Assembly: GCA_016286995.1 (NCBI GenBank)
Contig: JAEEVA010000006.1
Coordinates: 1 to 64,000, forward strand
Direction of reading: 5' to 3'
Length of the DNA: 64,000 bases
DNA from: Prevotella sp.
Lineage (GTDB): Bacteria > Bacteroidota > Bacteroidia > Bacteroidales > Bacteroidaceae
The position numbers and the translations under genes were made by a program. The stretch's first letter is position 1. Every line of letters begins with the position of its first letter. Below, piece after piece: positions 1 to 8,462 of the stretch. The notes beneath the pieces were generated by a model. It saw only the letters and a program-made list of their open reading frames with translations. It ran no database searches and was not told the DNA's origin.

Positions 1-330
1 GGGCAGGAAGTCAACTAAATCCGTATGGGTAGTCAAGTGTTAAAAAATAAAGGCTAAAAAAAGTCAACCTTATTCAGGAAAAGGCAGACTATCTTAGCCT
101 GCTGGTTACAGAATTACAGTTTACAGTTTTCTTGTGAGACCATCGTAAAGTGGAAGAAAATGTTTAATATATATATTATATATATATATTAATATATTAT
201 ATGTTAATTAATTAACACTTTAAGCATCTTTCATGATTTGCGCACCCTAAGAAACTGTAATCTGTAATCTGTAATCGTCCGAAGTGAGTAATAGGGTAAC
301 TCTGCCACTGGGCTGCTATGTGCCTGGCTT
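1..330. other. Gene-free stretch with inverted heptamer arrays
   Basis: I see no convincing gene or tRNA here. Three copies of TTACAG at 7-8 bp spacing (106-126) face three copies of the reverse complement CTGTAA at exact 7 bp spacing (255-274). Between them lies a very AT-rich tract (about 160-215). The arrays could pair in RNA. The same design recurs at 61610-61717. Confidence 0.6.
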
Positions 331-747
331 CTAACTATTTGCAAAGGCCAGAGCGTACATGCGCATCTGCTTTACCATAGCCAACAGGCCATTGCTACGG
401 GTGGGGGAGAGGTGCTCGCGCAGACCAATCTGCTCGATGAAGTAGAGGTCGGCATCGAGAATTTCCTGTGGGGTGTGGTCGCTGAGCACGCGGATGAGCA
501 GGCTGACAATGCCCTTCACGATGAGGGCGTCGCTCTCTGCTGCGAAGTGGATGATGCCGTCGGCATAGTCAGCCTGTAGCCAAACGCGGCTCTGGCAGCC
601 GTCGATGAGGTTGCTGTCGGTTTTGTACTTCTCGTCGAGAGGTTCCTGTTCGTTACCCAGGTCGATGAGCAACTGATAACGGTCCATCCAGTCGTCAAGG
701 CCGGTGAACTCCTCAATAATCTCGTCTTGTATTTCGTTAATTGACAT
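331..747 (-). CDS. sufE: SufE-like Fe-S cluster assembly protein
   Basis: This 138 aa protein has the length and layout of SufE, the sulfur acceptor that takes persulfide from the cysteine desulfurase SufS and passes it to the Fe-S scaffold in the cytosol. The expected active-site cysteine is in the motif IDGCQSRVW near residue 51, and the upstream DWMDRYQLLIDLG is also typical of the family. It lies 43 bp downstream of the U32 gene on the same strand, and the gap is filled by a repeat of TTCTCTAATTCT. Co-transcription with the U32 gene is likely. No other suf genes are in the window. Confidence 0.9.
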   Translation of the reverse strand: MSINEIQDEIIEEFTGLDDWMDRYQLLIDLGNEQEPLDEKYKTDSNLIDGCQSRVWLQADYADGIIHFAAESDALIVKGIVSLLIRVLSDHTPQEILDADLYFIEQIGLREHLSPTRSNGLLAMVKQMRMYALAFANS

Positions 748-806
748 ATTCTCTAATTCTCAAATTCTTGATAATAAAAAACCTCGTTCTCTAATTCTTG
801 ATAATC
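745..806. repeat. Short AT-rich direct repeats between sufE and the U32 gene
   Basis: TTCTCTAATTCT at 749-760 returns at 787-798 followed by TTGATAATC. TTCTTGATAAT also occurs twice (766-776 and 794-804). The repeat forms the sufE leader and also the last codons of the U32 gene (residues FKIIKN). Confidence 0.7.
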
Positions 807-2029
807 TTGAAGAATTTGTCGCTTGGCCTGACCTTTTCAGGCACCTTGATGCTGACGCGAGTGCCTTGCTGGGCGGTCTCCACTGAGGAAGTGTCGTCGT
901 GAATCTCGTCGACGGTGACGTAGAGGGCACCAGTGGTGGGACCCGTGATGAGCATCTTGTCGCCAACGCTGAAGGTATCGGCCTCGACAGTGAACTCTGC
1001 CACACCCAGACGGGAGAAATACTTGACGCCCTTGCCGATGTACTGCTTGCGCTCGGTGGCGTTCGAGCCGTAGTTCGAATTCCATTCGCCCAGCAGCTGT
1101 CCCTGATAGTAGCCGTCCCAGAAGCCGCGATTGAAGACGGTGGCCAGACGCTGGTCCCAGGCATCTTTCTTTTCCTCTGTGAATGTGCCGTTGAGTACGC
1201 TACGGATAGCCTCCTTATAGCACTCGACAACGGTGAGCACGTATTCCGGACCTCGCGCGCGTCCTTCTATCTTAAATACGCGCACGCCCGCGTACATTAA
1301 TTTATTTATAAAGCGGATGGTCTTCAGGTCCTTGGGCGACATGATGTACTTGTTGTCGATTTCCAGTTCTGTACCCGTTTCGCGGTCGGTAACTAGATAT
1401 GATCGGCGGCAGATCTGCATGCAGGCACCGCGGTTGGCCGAGCGCCCAGTGTTGTCGAGACTCATATAGCACTTGCCGCTGACAGCCATGCAGAGGGCTC
1501 CGTGACAGAACATCTCTATGCGCACCAGTTCGCCACTGGGTCCGCAGATGTGCTGTTCCTGAATCTGATGGTAAATCTCGGCCACCTGCTCTATCTTCAA
1601 CTCACGGGCCAGCACGACGACGTCCGCAAACTGGGCGTAGAACTTCAGTGCCTCGACGTTCGAGATGTTGAGTTGCGTACTCAAATGAACCTCCACACCA
1701 ACCTGTCTGCAATATTGCATGACGGCAATGTCGCAGGCAATGATGGCGGTGATGCCGGCCTCGTGGGCAGCATCGACAATCTGGTGCATCAGGGGAATGT
1801 CCTCGTCGTAGATGATAGTGTTCACCGTGAGGTAGGACTTCACACCAGCCTCACGACACTGTGCGGCAATGTCGCGCAGGTCGTCAATGTTGAAGTGGTT
1901 GGCCGAGTGAGAGCGCATGTTCAGCTGCTCTACGCCGAAGTAGACACTGTCGGCACCAGCCTTGAGTGCTGCTGCCAGCGAGTCGCGGCTTCCCACAGGG
2001 GCCATGATTTCAAAGTCTTCCAGTTTCAT
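791..2029 (-). CDS. U32 family protein (TrhP/RlhA-like RNA hydroxylation)
   Basis: This 412 aa protein belongs to peptidase family U32. The family signature is visible near residues 170-210: EMFCHGALC followed by GKCYMS and then NRGACMQICRRSY, with the spaced cysteines expected to bind an Fe-S cluster. Several U32 members (TrhP/YegQ, RlhA/YdcP) are now known to hydroxylate tRNA or rRNA uridine or cytidine with prephenate as cofactor; others were called collagenases. The length fits TrhP-like enzymes better than the longer RlhA type, but I cannot separate them. A TACCTTTG promoter element ends only 5 nt before the ATG, so the mRNA may be leaderless. Confidence 0.85.
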   Translation of the reverse strand: MKLEDFEIMAPVGSRDSLAAALKAGADSVYFGVEQLNMRSHSANHFNIDDLRDIAAQCREAGVKSYLTVNTIIYDEDIPLMHQIVDAAHEAGITAIIACDIAVMQYCRQVGVEVHLSTQLNISNVEALKFYAQFADVVVLARELKIEQVAEIYHQIQEQHICGPSGELVRIEMFCHGALCMAVSGKCYMSLDNTGRSANRGACMQICRRSYLVTDRETGTELEIDNKYIMSPKDLKTIRFINKLMYAGVRVFKIEGRARGPEYVLTVVECYKEAIRSVLNGTFTEEKKDAWDQRLATVFNRGFWDGYYQGQLLGEWNSNYGSNATERKQYIGKGVKYFSRLGVAEFTVEADTFSVGDKMLITGPTTGALYVTVDEIHDDTSSVETAQQGTRVSIKVPEKVRPSDKFFKIIKN

Positions 2030-2034
2030 GGCTG

Positions 2035-2042
2035 CAAAGGTA
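2035..2042 (-). promoter_or_regulatory. -7 promoter element of the U32 gene
   Basis: TACCTTTG on the minus strand matches the Bacteroidota -7 consensus TAnnTTTG. Only GCAGC separates it from the start codon at 2029, so transcription would begin at or next to the ATG. No clear -33 TTTG is present; the expected place holds an A-rich array. Confidence 0.55.
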
Positions 2043-2097
2043 CAAAGAAAAATTAAAAATGAAGCATGAAGAATTAAAAAAAAGCGCTGTAAGCCTG

Positions 2098-2150
2098 ACT
2101 TTCAATTAATTGTCGTATGTACATTATTGTAAACGTTTGCGGTTGAAAGT
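2098..2150. promoter_or_regulatory. Possible operator: palindrome within an inverted repeat
   Basis: AAACGTTT (2131-2138), within TGTAAACGTTTGCG, resembles LacI-family operators. ACTTTCAA (2098-2105) and TTGAAAGT (2143-2150) form an outer 8 bp inverted repeat. The site lies about 10-60 bp upstream of the -33 element of the pectate lyase operon. Function is inferred from form and place only. Confidence 0.3.
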
Positions 2151-2160
2151 TGAATAATTA

Positions 2161-2192
2161 TTTGCTCATGTCGATTATTTAGTCTAATTTTG
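2161..2192 (+). promoter_or_regulatory. Promoter of the pectate lyase operon
   Basis: TTTG (2161-2164), 20 bp, TAATTTTG (2185-2192) matches the Bacteroidota consensus. The predicted start of transcription is near 2198, giving a leader of about 30 nt. Confidence 0.65.
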
Positions 2193-2229
2193 CACGTAGA
2201 AAGCTAAAACAAATAAAAAAGAACAAGTT

Positions 2230-2571
2230 ATGAAGAAACTATTTCTGATGAGTCTGACACTCTGTCTGTCGCTGGGAGCGATGGCTGACGGTGGAACAAT
2301 TGACGGCACACAGCTGTCGAAGATTACCTTCGATGGCGATCAGGTGGTGCTGCACTACAAGGACGGTACAACCGGCACGATGGATATGGAGACTATTACC
2401 ATTGACATGAGTGCTGCAACAAGTATTGAGGAACGTGTGGCCATCACCGAGAAGGCCGGCATCGAAGGCATGAACGTCTATAACCTGAAGGGTCAGCTGG
2501 TGGGAACCAGTGCAGCCCGTCTGGAAAAGGGGATATATATAGTCAATGGTAAAAAGGTTGTTATCAGGTAA
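2230..2571 (+). CDS. Small secreted protein with YNLxGQ/KGIYIVNGK tail
   Basis: This 113 aa protein has a signal peptide (MKKLFLMSLTLCLSLGAMA), then a short region with a repeated DGT-x-T-x-DM pattern, then the tail MNVYNLKGQLV...KGIYIVNGKK. The tail resembles the end of type IX secretion (Por) C-terminal domains and is shared with proteins at 5540, 17327, 55447 and 57986. The protein is little more than a signal peptide, about 60 residues and the tail. It precedes the pectate lyase gene by 18 bp and shares its promoter. I do not know its function; it may be a remnant or a minimal member of the secreted family. Confidence 0.8.
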   Translation: MKKLFLMSLTLCLSLGAMADGGTIDGTQLSKITFDGDQVVLHYKDGTTGTMDMETITIDMSAATSIEERVAITEKAGIEGMNVYNLKGQLVGTSAARLEKGIYIVNGKKVVIR

Positions 2572-2589
2572 CGAAAGGAGGACTTTAAC

Positions 2590-5424
2590 ATGAAAAGACT
2601 GACATCTATTTTGACATTGCTCGCCCTGATGATGGGTTTGAGCACAAGTGTAAAGGCACAGCAGACGTGGGACTTCACCCAGACGCCTGCCAGCGATGTT
2701 GCTGCCCTGCAGGCAGCTACCAGTGAGTGGACTTATACGCAAGACAACAATCGTTATGAGAGCAAGAATGCCATCAACGGTGCCATCAAGGCAGGGGGTA
2801 CGGAACTGACGATGACTCAGGGCTTGACCGTTGAGGCTGCTGCAAAAAAAATCCGCATTGACGTAGACAAACGTCTGCAGTTGGCAGGCTCGAATGTTTC
2901 CCTGACGACTCCTTCTCTGAAAAAAGGCCAGGTGGTGACCATTGTCTTCGCCTCTACTGGAAATGCTGTCGTTACGTTCGATGCGCTGACCAACCTGAGT
3001 GGTACCAGTGGTTTCACAGCTGCTGACAAGAATACCACCCAGACAGGTACGGGAACGGTGGCTGCTGATGGTAAGGTATCGTTCAAGAGTACGGGTGGCT
3101 CCATCAACGTCTTCAGCATCACAGTTGAGGGTGAAGGCGAACAAGGTGGCGGTGGTGGCGAAAGTGGTGATGGAAACATCAGCACCTATGCTGTTGCCCC
3201 CAACAGCGCTGTCAATCAGGCAGTCCTGAGGTTGAAGGATCAGTCCGTCAAGTATTATAATACTGCAGCATTGGACGACATCTCCTTTACAACAGAAGGC
3301 GTACGCGTAACACCAAGCGGCATTGATGGCTTCGACTTGTACAAAAACGTGAAGACCATCAGTTTCAATAAGGCTGATGGTGGCGGTCAGGGCAACATCG
3401 ACAATCCTGAGGGTGCCGTACAGATTACGGAGGCCAGAGGTTGGCTGGAGTCTGCCTACGTGAAGTTTGAGAAGATGGACAACGCCAAGAGCTATAACGT
3501 CTACGTGAAGGGTGGCCAATATAACAGCTACACCAAGATTGACCAGCAGCTGGTACGCGACTACGGCAATTACGGACGTGCCGACGTGGTAGGTCTGATG
3601 GCTGGCTCGTACGACATCAAGGTGGTGGCCGTCAATGCCAACGATGAAGAAGTGGCCGAGACAGCCAGCGAGGCTACGGGTCTGGAAGTGCGCAACTACA
3701 GTCGTGAGGGCTTTGCCTTCAATGGTGGTTACGAGCCGGGTGCTTACAAGGCGGACGGTACGCTGAAGGATGGTGCTAAGGTGTTCTACGTCACAAAGAA
3801 TACCGCCAAGACTATCTCTACGACGGTAACTGGTGCAGAGACGAATCCTTGTGTGGGTATTCAGGCTATTATCGAAGGTTACGAAAAGGGTCAGGACAAG
3901 ACTCCTATTGCCTTCCGCTTCATTGGACTGGTTCAGAAGGACGACCTGGATGCTATCGGCAGTAGTGCAGAAGGTATTCAAGTGAAAGGTCGTAAGGCCG
4001 ACTCTGAACTGAACATCACTTTCGAGGGAATTGGCGACGACGCTACCCTGCGTGGCTTTGGCTTCCTGATTCGTAACTCGAAGAGCGTTGAGTTCCGCAA
4101 CATCGGAATCATGCGCTGTATGGACGACGGCATCTCTTTGGATACTGACAACTCGAATATCTGGGTACACCACTGCGACTTCTTCTATGGCAAGCATGGC
4201 AGCGGCGACCACGACAAGGGTGATGGACAGGTGGATGTGAAGTCTGACTCGAAGTTAGTCACCGTCTCATACAACCGCTTCTGGGATACTGGTAAGACCA
4301 ATATGTTTGGCATGAAGAGCGAGAGTGGTCCCAACTATATCAGCTACGACCACAACTGGTTCGACCACAGTGACTCACGTCATCCACGTGTTCGTACCAT
4401 GAGTGTCCACGTATGGAATAACTACTTCGACAATGTCGCCAAGTATGGTGTTGGTGCTACCACAGGCGCTAGCGTATTTGTCGAGAACAACTACTTCCTG
4501 AAGACCAAGAAGCCCATCCTCTCTTCATTGCAGGGTACTGATGGACTGGGCAGTGGTACGTTCTCTGGTGAAAATGGTGGTATGATTAAGGCTTACGGCA
4601 ACTACTTCGACCGTACTGCGCCTCACTTCAGCTACTATACGCAGGCTAACCCATCGAACAAAGGTTACGATGCCTATGAGACCAGCAGCCGAGACGAGCA
4701 GGTGCCTGCTTCGGAGAAGACACTGGTTGGTGGTACGACCTATAATAACTTCGATACCGATGGCTCCATCATGTATGCTTATACCGCTGTGCCTGCCGAT
4801 GAAGTACCTGCACTGGTGACGGGCTATTATGGTGCTGGCCGCTTGAACCACGGCGACTTCACCTATCAGTTCCCTGACAATGTGGGCAACGACGATACTG
4901 ACTCGGCATACGACTCCACACTCGGTGGTATGCTCGACAACTACACAAGTGGCTTAGTCGGCTTCTTCGGCGACGAGAATGTGAATCCTGGCGGTGGCGA
5001 CCAGCCCGGTGGCGGTGATCAGCCTGGAGGTGGCGATGACCCCGGCACTCCTGAGGGAACCATTCTGGCTTCTTTCGACGGCCAGCCTTCACACAGTATG
5101 TTCACGGTTGGCGGCAGTTATGGTGATGGTAAGATTACCTACAATGGCACTTATTACAAGCAGGGCGTAAAGATGAACAGTAGTGGCAGCATTACGTTCA
5201 CGCCGACTAAGAATTACAATATGACCATAGTCTTGGGTACAGCCAAGAACGGACGCGACGTGAACTTGAATGGTTCAAACACCACAGTTGGTGGTACGAC
5301 AAATACTGAAGGTAAATATTATGAGATGGACCCGATAGCAGTCACGGCAGGTACACAATACACACTGACAAAGGGTTCTGCCGAGAGTCTTGTGATGCTT
5401 ATCATCCTCAATCCAGTGGAATAA
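2590..5424 (+). CDS. Secreted pectate lyase, PL1 family, multidomain
   Basis: This 944 aa protein carries a signal peptide (about residues 1-23, ending VKAQ). An N-terminal beta-rich region and a glycine-rich linker near residue 185 follow. A fibronectin-like region covers roughly 270-375, and a PL1 parallel beta-helix roughly 390-780. The core has WVHHCDFFYGKHGSGDHDKG (Ca-binding and substrate region) and SDSRHPRVR near residue 596, where the RHPR arginine is the expected catalytic base. It would cleave de-esterified polygalacturonate by beta-elimination. A GGGDQPGGGDQPGGGDDPG linker leads to a C-terminal beta domain. Unlike its neighbour it lacks the YNLxGQ tail. A strong terminator follows. 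Confidence 0.9.
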   Translation: MKRLTSILTLLALMMGLSTSVKAQQTWDFTQTPASDVAALQAATSEWTYTQDNNRYESKNAINGAIKAGGTELTMTQGLTVEAAAKKIRIDVDKRLQLAGSNVSLTTPSLKKGQVVTIVFASTGNAVVTFDALTNLSGTSGFTAADKNTTQTGTGTVAADGKVSFKSTGGSINVFSITVEGEGEQGGGGGESGDGNISTYAVAPNSAVNQAVLRLKDQSVKYYNTAALDDISFTTEGVRVTPSGIDGFDLYKNVKTISFNKADGGGQGNIDNPEGAVQITEARGWLESAYVKFEKMDNAKSYNVYVKGGQYNSYTKIDQQLVRDYGNYGRADVVGLMAGSYDIKVVAVNANDEEVAETASEATGLEVRNYSREGFAFNGGYEPGAYKADGTLKDGAKVFYVTKNTAKTISTTVTGAETNPCVGIQAIIEGYEKGQDKTPIAFRFIGLVQKDDLDAIGSSAEGIQVKGRKADSELNITFEGIGDDATLRGFGFLIRNSKSVEFRNIGIMRCMDDGISLDTDNSNIWVHHCDFFYGKHGSGDHDKGDGQVDVKSDSKLVTVSYNRFWDTGKTNMFGMKSESGPNYISYDHNWFDHSDSRHPRVRTMSVHVWNNYFDNVAKYGVGATTGASVFVENNYFLKTKKPILSSLQGTDGLGSGTFSGENGGMIKAYGNYFDRTAPHFSYYTQANPSNKGYDAYETSSRDEQVPASEKTLVGGTTYNNFDTDGSIMYAYTAVPADEVPALVTGYYGAGRLNHGDFTYQFPDNVGNDDTDSAYDSTLGGMLDNYTSGLVGFFGDENVNPGGGDQPGGGDQPGGGDDPGTPEGTILASFDGQPSHSMFTVGGSYGDGKITYNGTYYKQGVKMNSSGSITFTPTKNYNMTIVLGTAKNGRDVNLNGSNTTVGGTTNTEGKYYEMDPIAVTAGTQYTLTKGSAESLVMLIILNPVE

Positions 5425-5463
5425 GATTGATTCATACTACATACAGACTAACTACTAATTGAT

Positions 5464-5503
5464 GAGTCGGAGTAGCTGCAAGACAGCTGCCCCGACTCTT
5501 TTT
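5464..5503 (+). terminator. Terminator of the pectate lyase operon
   Basis: GAGTCGG pairs with CCGACTC, with an inner AGCTG/CAGCT stem, and is followed by TTTTT. Confidence 0.85.
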
Positions 5504-5539
5504 AAGCGTGCTTATGAAAATTTAGTTTGTTGTGTGGTC

Positions 5540-7405
5540 TTACTGATAAATGGTTAGGCGCGACTGGCGAATGACCAGCTGACCCTTTTTAGGATTGGTA
5601 ACGCGCTGACCCTGAAGGTTGTAGATGGTGTTGTCAGCCTGTGATGTAGCGGCGACGGTAACGTTTTGAATAGCCGTCGGCTCCTCGTCGGGCTTGCCAT
5701 AGAAGCACTTCATCTGACCTGTTTCGGTTTCCTCTATTCCTTTCAGTGAGAAATTAACAGCAAAAAGGGCATTGCTTTGTCCTGCTCGCAGGCTGCTGGC
5801 TTTAACACCATCATTGCCGGCATCGTCAGGCAACGCCGAATAGAAGCAATAGTTGGGGAAACGCTCTGTGTCGTCATACAATTCGGTGACATTGCTCGTA
5901 CCAGGGAATGGGTCGCCTTTCAAACTTTCATTATATTCTTTTTTGGTGTACGGCTTGCCGTCGCCTTTCAGGTAGCCCGAAATGAGCAGTCCGTCAGCAG
6001 GCACGAGGGCCACAGCGGGATGTCCTGGTGTATTGTTGGGACTGTCGCCCATATTTACTTTGCTGTAGGGATAGCCAATGTGGTAGACCAGCAGTCCGTG
6101 GCCTTTGGCATATTTGTTGAAACCACGCTTCTGGATGTTCTCCAGCACGATGAAGTCTTTCTCGTCGGCAGCATTCTGAATCTTGTAGGCTGTGCCACCC
6201 TCTTCGAGTGGCAACAGATTAGGTATCCAGTTTGACTCGGTAAGCGGCACAATCTCCATCCAACCCATCGTCTCCTGTTCCCAAGCCAGGAAGAGGGCGG
6301 GGGCGTAGCCGTTGTTGTTATAGATGCCGTAGTCCATGATGTCCCACGACTCCATGCTCTGGTTGTTGACATAACCTGAAGAAGAGGTGGCATAGATGTC
6401 GGGCAACCCCATACCGTGAGAGAACTCGTGGGTGAAGGTACCTGTGCCGTTGATGTCAGTCATGTAGCCTTCCTCGGGATAGAAGAGCTCGGAATTACAG
6501 CAGAAGCGGGAAATGGTGAGACCATTGACAATAGACATGTTTTGTGTCGAGTTCTTGGCCCATATCGTATTGACTTCACCACCCTGATTCTGGCCGTAAC
6601 CGGCAAAAATAATACACACCTGCTCAATGTAGTTGTCGTGGTCGTTGTCGTAAATGCTCCAATCGGATACAAGGTTTTCAGCCTGTACGGCGTTGTAGGT
6701 ATCAAGACACAGTGTCGACATCGCATCGTCGTAACCAAATGGATCTGTACCACCGTAGTCAGCCATGTTCTTGGGTAGCTTGATGGGACCCACCACGTCG
6801 AACTGGGGAGAGAACTGCCCATAGCTGCAGGCCTCGTAATACTTGCGCACACTGGCGTTAACCTTTGAGTTGTTATTGCCCAAATCCTCCTGTGTCTCAC
6901 CATTCAGCAGCTGGTCGATGGCATGAACAGGTTCGTTGATGATGAAGTCAATGTCTTGAAAGGCGGCCAGAATGACCAGAATGCGCGGACTGCCGGTATG
7001 GAGCGTGTATTTGCCATTAGTGTTGATGGAGATGGCACGTTGTTGAGCTTTGGCATGTTGCTGGCCGCGCTGAAAGAATAAGTCGCGTTTGGCCTGCTGT
7101 GCCAAAACGGCCTGCTGTTCCACGCTGTTGCGTTGACTGGCCTCGTGAGCTAACACACGGCTTGCTGTCATGATGCCTTGGTCGTCAATCTGGGCCACAA
7201 AATAACCTTGTGCAGTATGTACTACCAGCGTACCGTCAGTAGTCGTCATCCAGTGGTGGTACTCGTCACCGTACTGCTGGACTGTCAACATGGTGCCGTC
7301 GGCCTGACGGACGGTCATCGGCCAGGGAAATGCAGGGGCCGCTATCATCTGAAGGGTCGTTGCCAGGAAGACAACCATCATGAATAATACTTTCTTCAAA
7401 TTCAT
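5540..7405 (-). CDS. Secreted M6-family metalloprotease with C-terminal tail
   Basis: This protein of about 621 aa is a zinc metalloprotease of the M6 (immune inhibitor A) type. The zinc motif HEFSHGMGLPD (HExxHxxGxxD) is near residue 325. I place the start at 7405 (MNLKKVLFMMVVFLATTLQ, a clear signal peptide). An in-frame ATG 10 codons upstream (7435) is less likely, because the promoter at 7449-7479 leaves little room. The C-terminus, TIYNLQGQRV then KKGQLVIRQS, is a divergent form of the tail shared by other secreted proteins here. It is probably an exported protease for protein degradation, as family members are. It is transcribed toward the pectate lyase terminator. Confidence 0.87.
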   Translation of the reverse strand: MNLKKVLFMMVVFLATTLQMIAAPAFPWPMTVRQADGTMLTVQQYGDEYHHWMTTTDGTLVVHTAQGYFVAQIDDQGIMTASRVLAHEASQRNSVEQQAVLAQQAKRDLFFQRGQQHAKAQQRAISINTNGKYTLHTGSPRILVILAAFQDIDFIINEPVHAIDQLLNGETQEDLGNNNSKVNASVRKYYEACSYGQFSPQFDVVGPIKLPKNMADYGGTDPFGYDDAMSTLCLDTYNAVQAENLVSDWSIYDNDHDNYIEQVCIIFAGYGQNQGGEVNTIWAKNSTQNMSIVNGLTISRFCCNSELFYPEEGYMTDINGTGTFTHEFSHGMGLPDIYATSSSGYVNNQSMESWDIMDYGIYNNNGYAPALFLAWEQETMGWMEIVPLTESNWIPNLLPLEEGGTAYKIQNAADEKDFIVLENIQKRGFNKYAKGHGLLVYHIGYPYSKVNMGDSPNNTPGHPAVALVPADGLLISGYLKGDGKPYTKKEYNESLKGDPFPGTSNVTELYDDTERFPNYCFYSALPDDAGNDGVKASSLRAGQSNALFAVNFSLKGIEETETGQMKCFYGKPDEEPTAIQNVTVAATSQADNTIYNLQGQRVTNPKKGQLVIRQSRLTIYQ

Positions 7406-7448
7406 TGTCTTATCGTTTTTGATGTTAGGAATCACTATTGTTAGGGCG

Positions 7449-7479
7449 CAAAGGTAAGCATTATTTTTGGAAAAACAAA
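7449..7479 (-). promoter_or_regulatory. Promoter of the M6 protease gene
   Basis: On the minus strand TTTG (7479-7476), 19 bp, TACCTTTG (7456-7449) is a full match to the Bacteroidota consensus. The leader would be about 40 nt. Confidence 0.7.
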
Positions 7480-7496
7480 GAAAATGGGTTATTTGT

Positions 7497-7527
7497 TTTG
7501 TATTGTTATCCCTTTTTCATATCTTTG
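7497..7527 (+). promoter_or_regulatory. Promoter of the papain-like gene, nearly leaderless
   Basis: TTTG (7497-7500), 19 bp, TATCTTTG (7520-7527). The ATG at 7534 follows after CAGACG, so the transcript may start at or within a few bases of the start codon. It is divergent from and 17 bp away from the M6 protease promoter. Confidence 0.65.
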
Positions 7528-7533
7528 CAGACG

Positions 7534-8349
7534 ATGAAAAGATATTTGTTTTTCCTTTGTACGGCATTATTGCTGACCGGATGTGGCCGCCAAAAGCCCC
7601 GTCATACGTTTACTCACGAGGTGCTGCTGCCCATGACACCAGTGAAGGATCAGGGCAAGTCCGAACTATGCTGGGCCTACGCCATGTTGGCCACCATAGA
7701 GACGGAGCATCTTCTGCGTGGCGACTCCGTTAATCTGTCTGCGGTCTATGTGGGGCGTATGCTGGATGAAGTGCGAGCTGATAAGAAAAACTTAAATAAT
7801 GGAGAGAGCAAAAAGAAGAACCAGCGGGCTATGGGTCAGACATTGCTCAACATGATTGGGCGCTATGGTGTAGTCCCTTACGATGTACTACCAGATGACG
7901 CCACAGACGACCTGCCTACGCCAAAGTGGGCTTTTATGCTGGGTGCTCGCTATACTCCTCAGGAATTTGCCCACTCTGTTTGTGCACCAGATGAATACAT
8001 CAGCCTGACGTGTTTCCCCGATTCTCCCTATAACAGAAAGATAGAGGTTCCCGTGCCTGACAATTGGGAGCACAACCGCTTGCTGAATATTCCTATTGAC
8101 ACTTTGCTTCGTCACGTCAATCGTGCCTTACGAAACCGTCATCCCGTCTGCTGGGAGAGTCGCGGCCACGCCATGTGTGTGGTGGGAATGGCTCGTGATG
8201 AGAACCGTCGGCCCTACTATGTCATGAAAAACTCATGGGGAACAGATGGACCGTATGGGGGATTGGTGTATATGTCTGCCGCTAAGATGTGGCATGATAT
8301 GATAGCTATCTATATGACGCGTGAGGCATTCTTAACAGCAAAGAAGTAA
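7534..8349 (+). CDS. Papain-like (C1-type) cysteine peptidase lipoprotein
   Basis: About 271 aa. I start it at MKRYLFFLCTALLLTGCG, a lipoprotein signal with lipobox LTGC; the frame is open 32 codons further upstream, but that region contains the promoter. Papain-fold residues are visible: KDQGKSELCWAYA with the nucleophile cysteine near 46, GHAMCVVG with the histidine near 212, and KNSWG with the asparagine near 233. The family is C1, with bleomycin-hydrolase-like and Prevotella interpain-like relatives. It is likely anchored in the outer or inner membrane facing the periplasm or surface. Substrate unknown. Confidence 0.85.
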   Translation: MKRYLFFLCTALLLTGCGRQKPRHTFTHEVLLPMTPVKDQGKSELCWAYAMLATIETEHLLRGDSVNLSAVYVGRMLDEVRADKKNLNNGESKKKNQRAMGQTLLNMIGRYGVVPYDVLPDDATDDLPTPKWAFMLGARYTPQEFAHSVCAPDEYISLTCFPDSPYNRKIEVPVPDNWEHNRLLNIPIDTLLRHVNRALRNRHPVCWESRGHAMCVVGMARDENRRPYYVMKNSWGTDGPYGGLVYMSAAKMWHDMIAIYMTREAFLTAKK

Positions 8350-8410
8350 AAGCTTATCCCCTAATTTGTAATCGCGTAGCGATAATTCCTCATACCTTAT
8401 TATATATAAA

Positions 8411-8439
8411 AGCAGCCCACTCACACGGAGCGGGCTGCT
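8411..8439. terminator. Bidirectional terminator hairpin
   Basis: AGCAGCCC (8411-8418) pairs with GGGCTGCT (8432-8439), with CTC/GAG continuing inside after one mismatch. It lies between the convergent papain-like gene and secDF. T-rich sequence follows on the minus strand, so it mainly suits secDF. Confidence 0.7.
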
Positions 8440-8462
8440 ATTATGTTGATTAGAACAGAACC

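Noticed and set aside
1..330. tRNA or other RNA gene at the left end
   Set aside because: No cloverleaf or TTCGAATC-type T-arm was found; the paired segments are explained by the inverted TTACAG arrays.
2239..4212. 657-codon open frame on the minus strand opposite the pectate lyase gene
   Set aside because: It lies fully antisense to a gene with clear PL1 motifs and a signal peptide, its product has no signal, motif or promoter, and its composition (many Thr, Val, His) is what a mirror frame of such a gene gives.
7438..7533. Upstream start for the papain-like protein
   Set aside because: The stretch holds the promoter, and the lipoprotein signal starts exactly at 7534.
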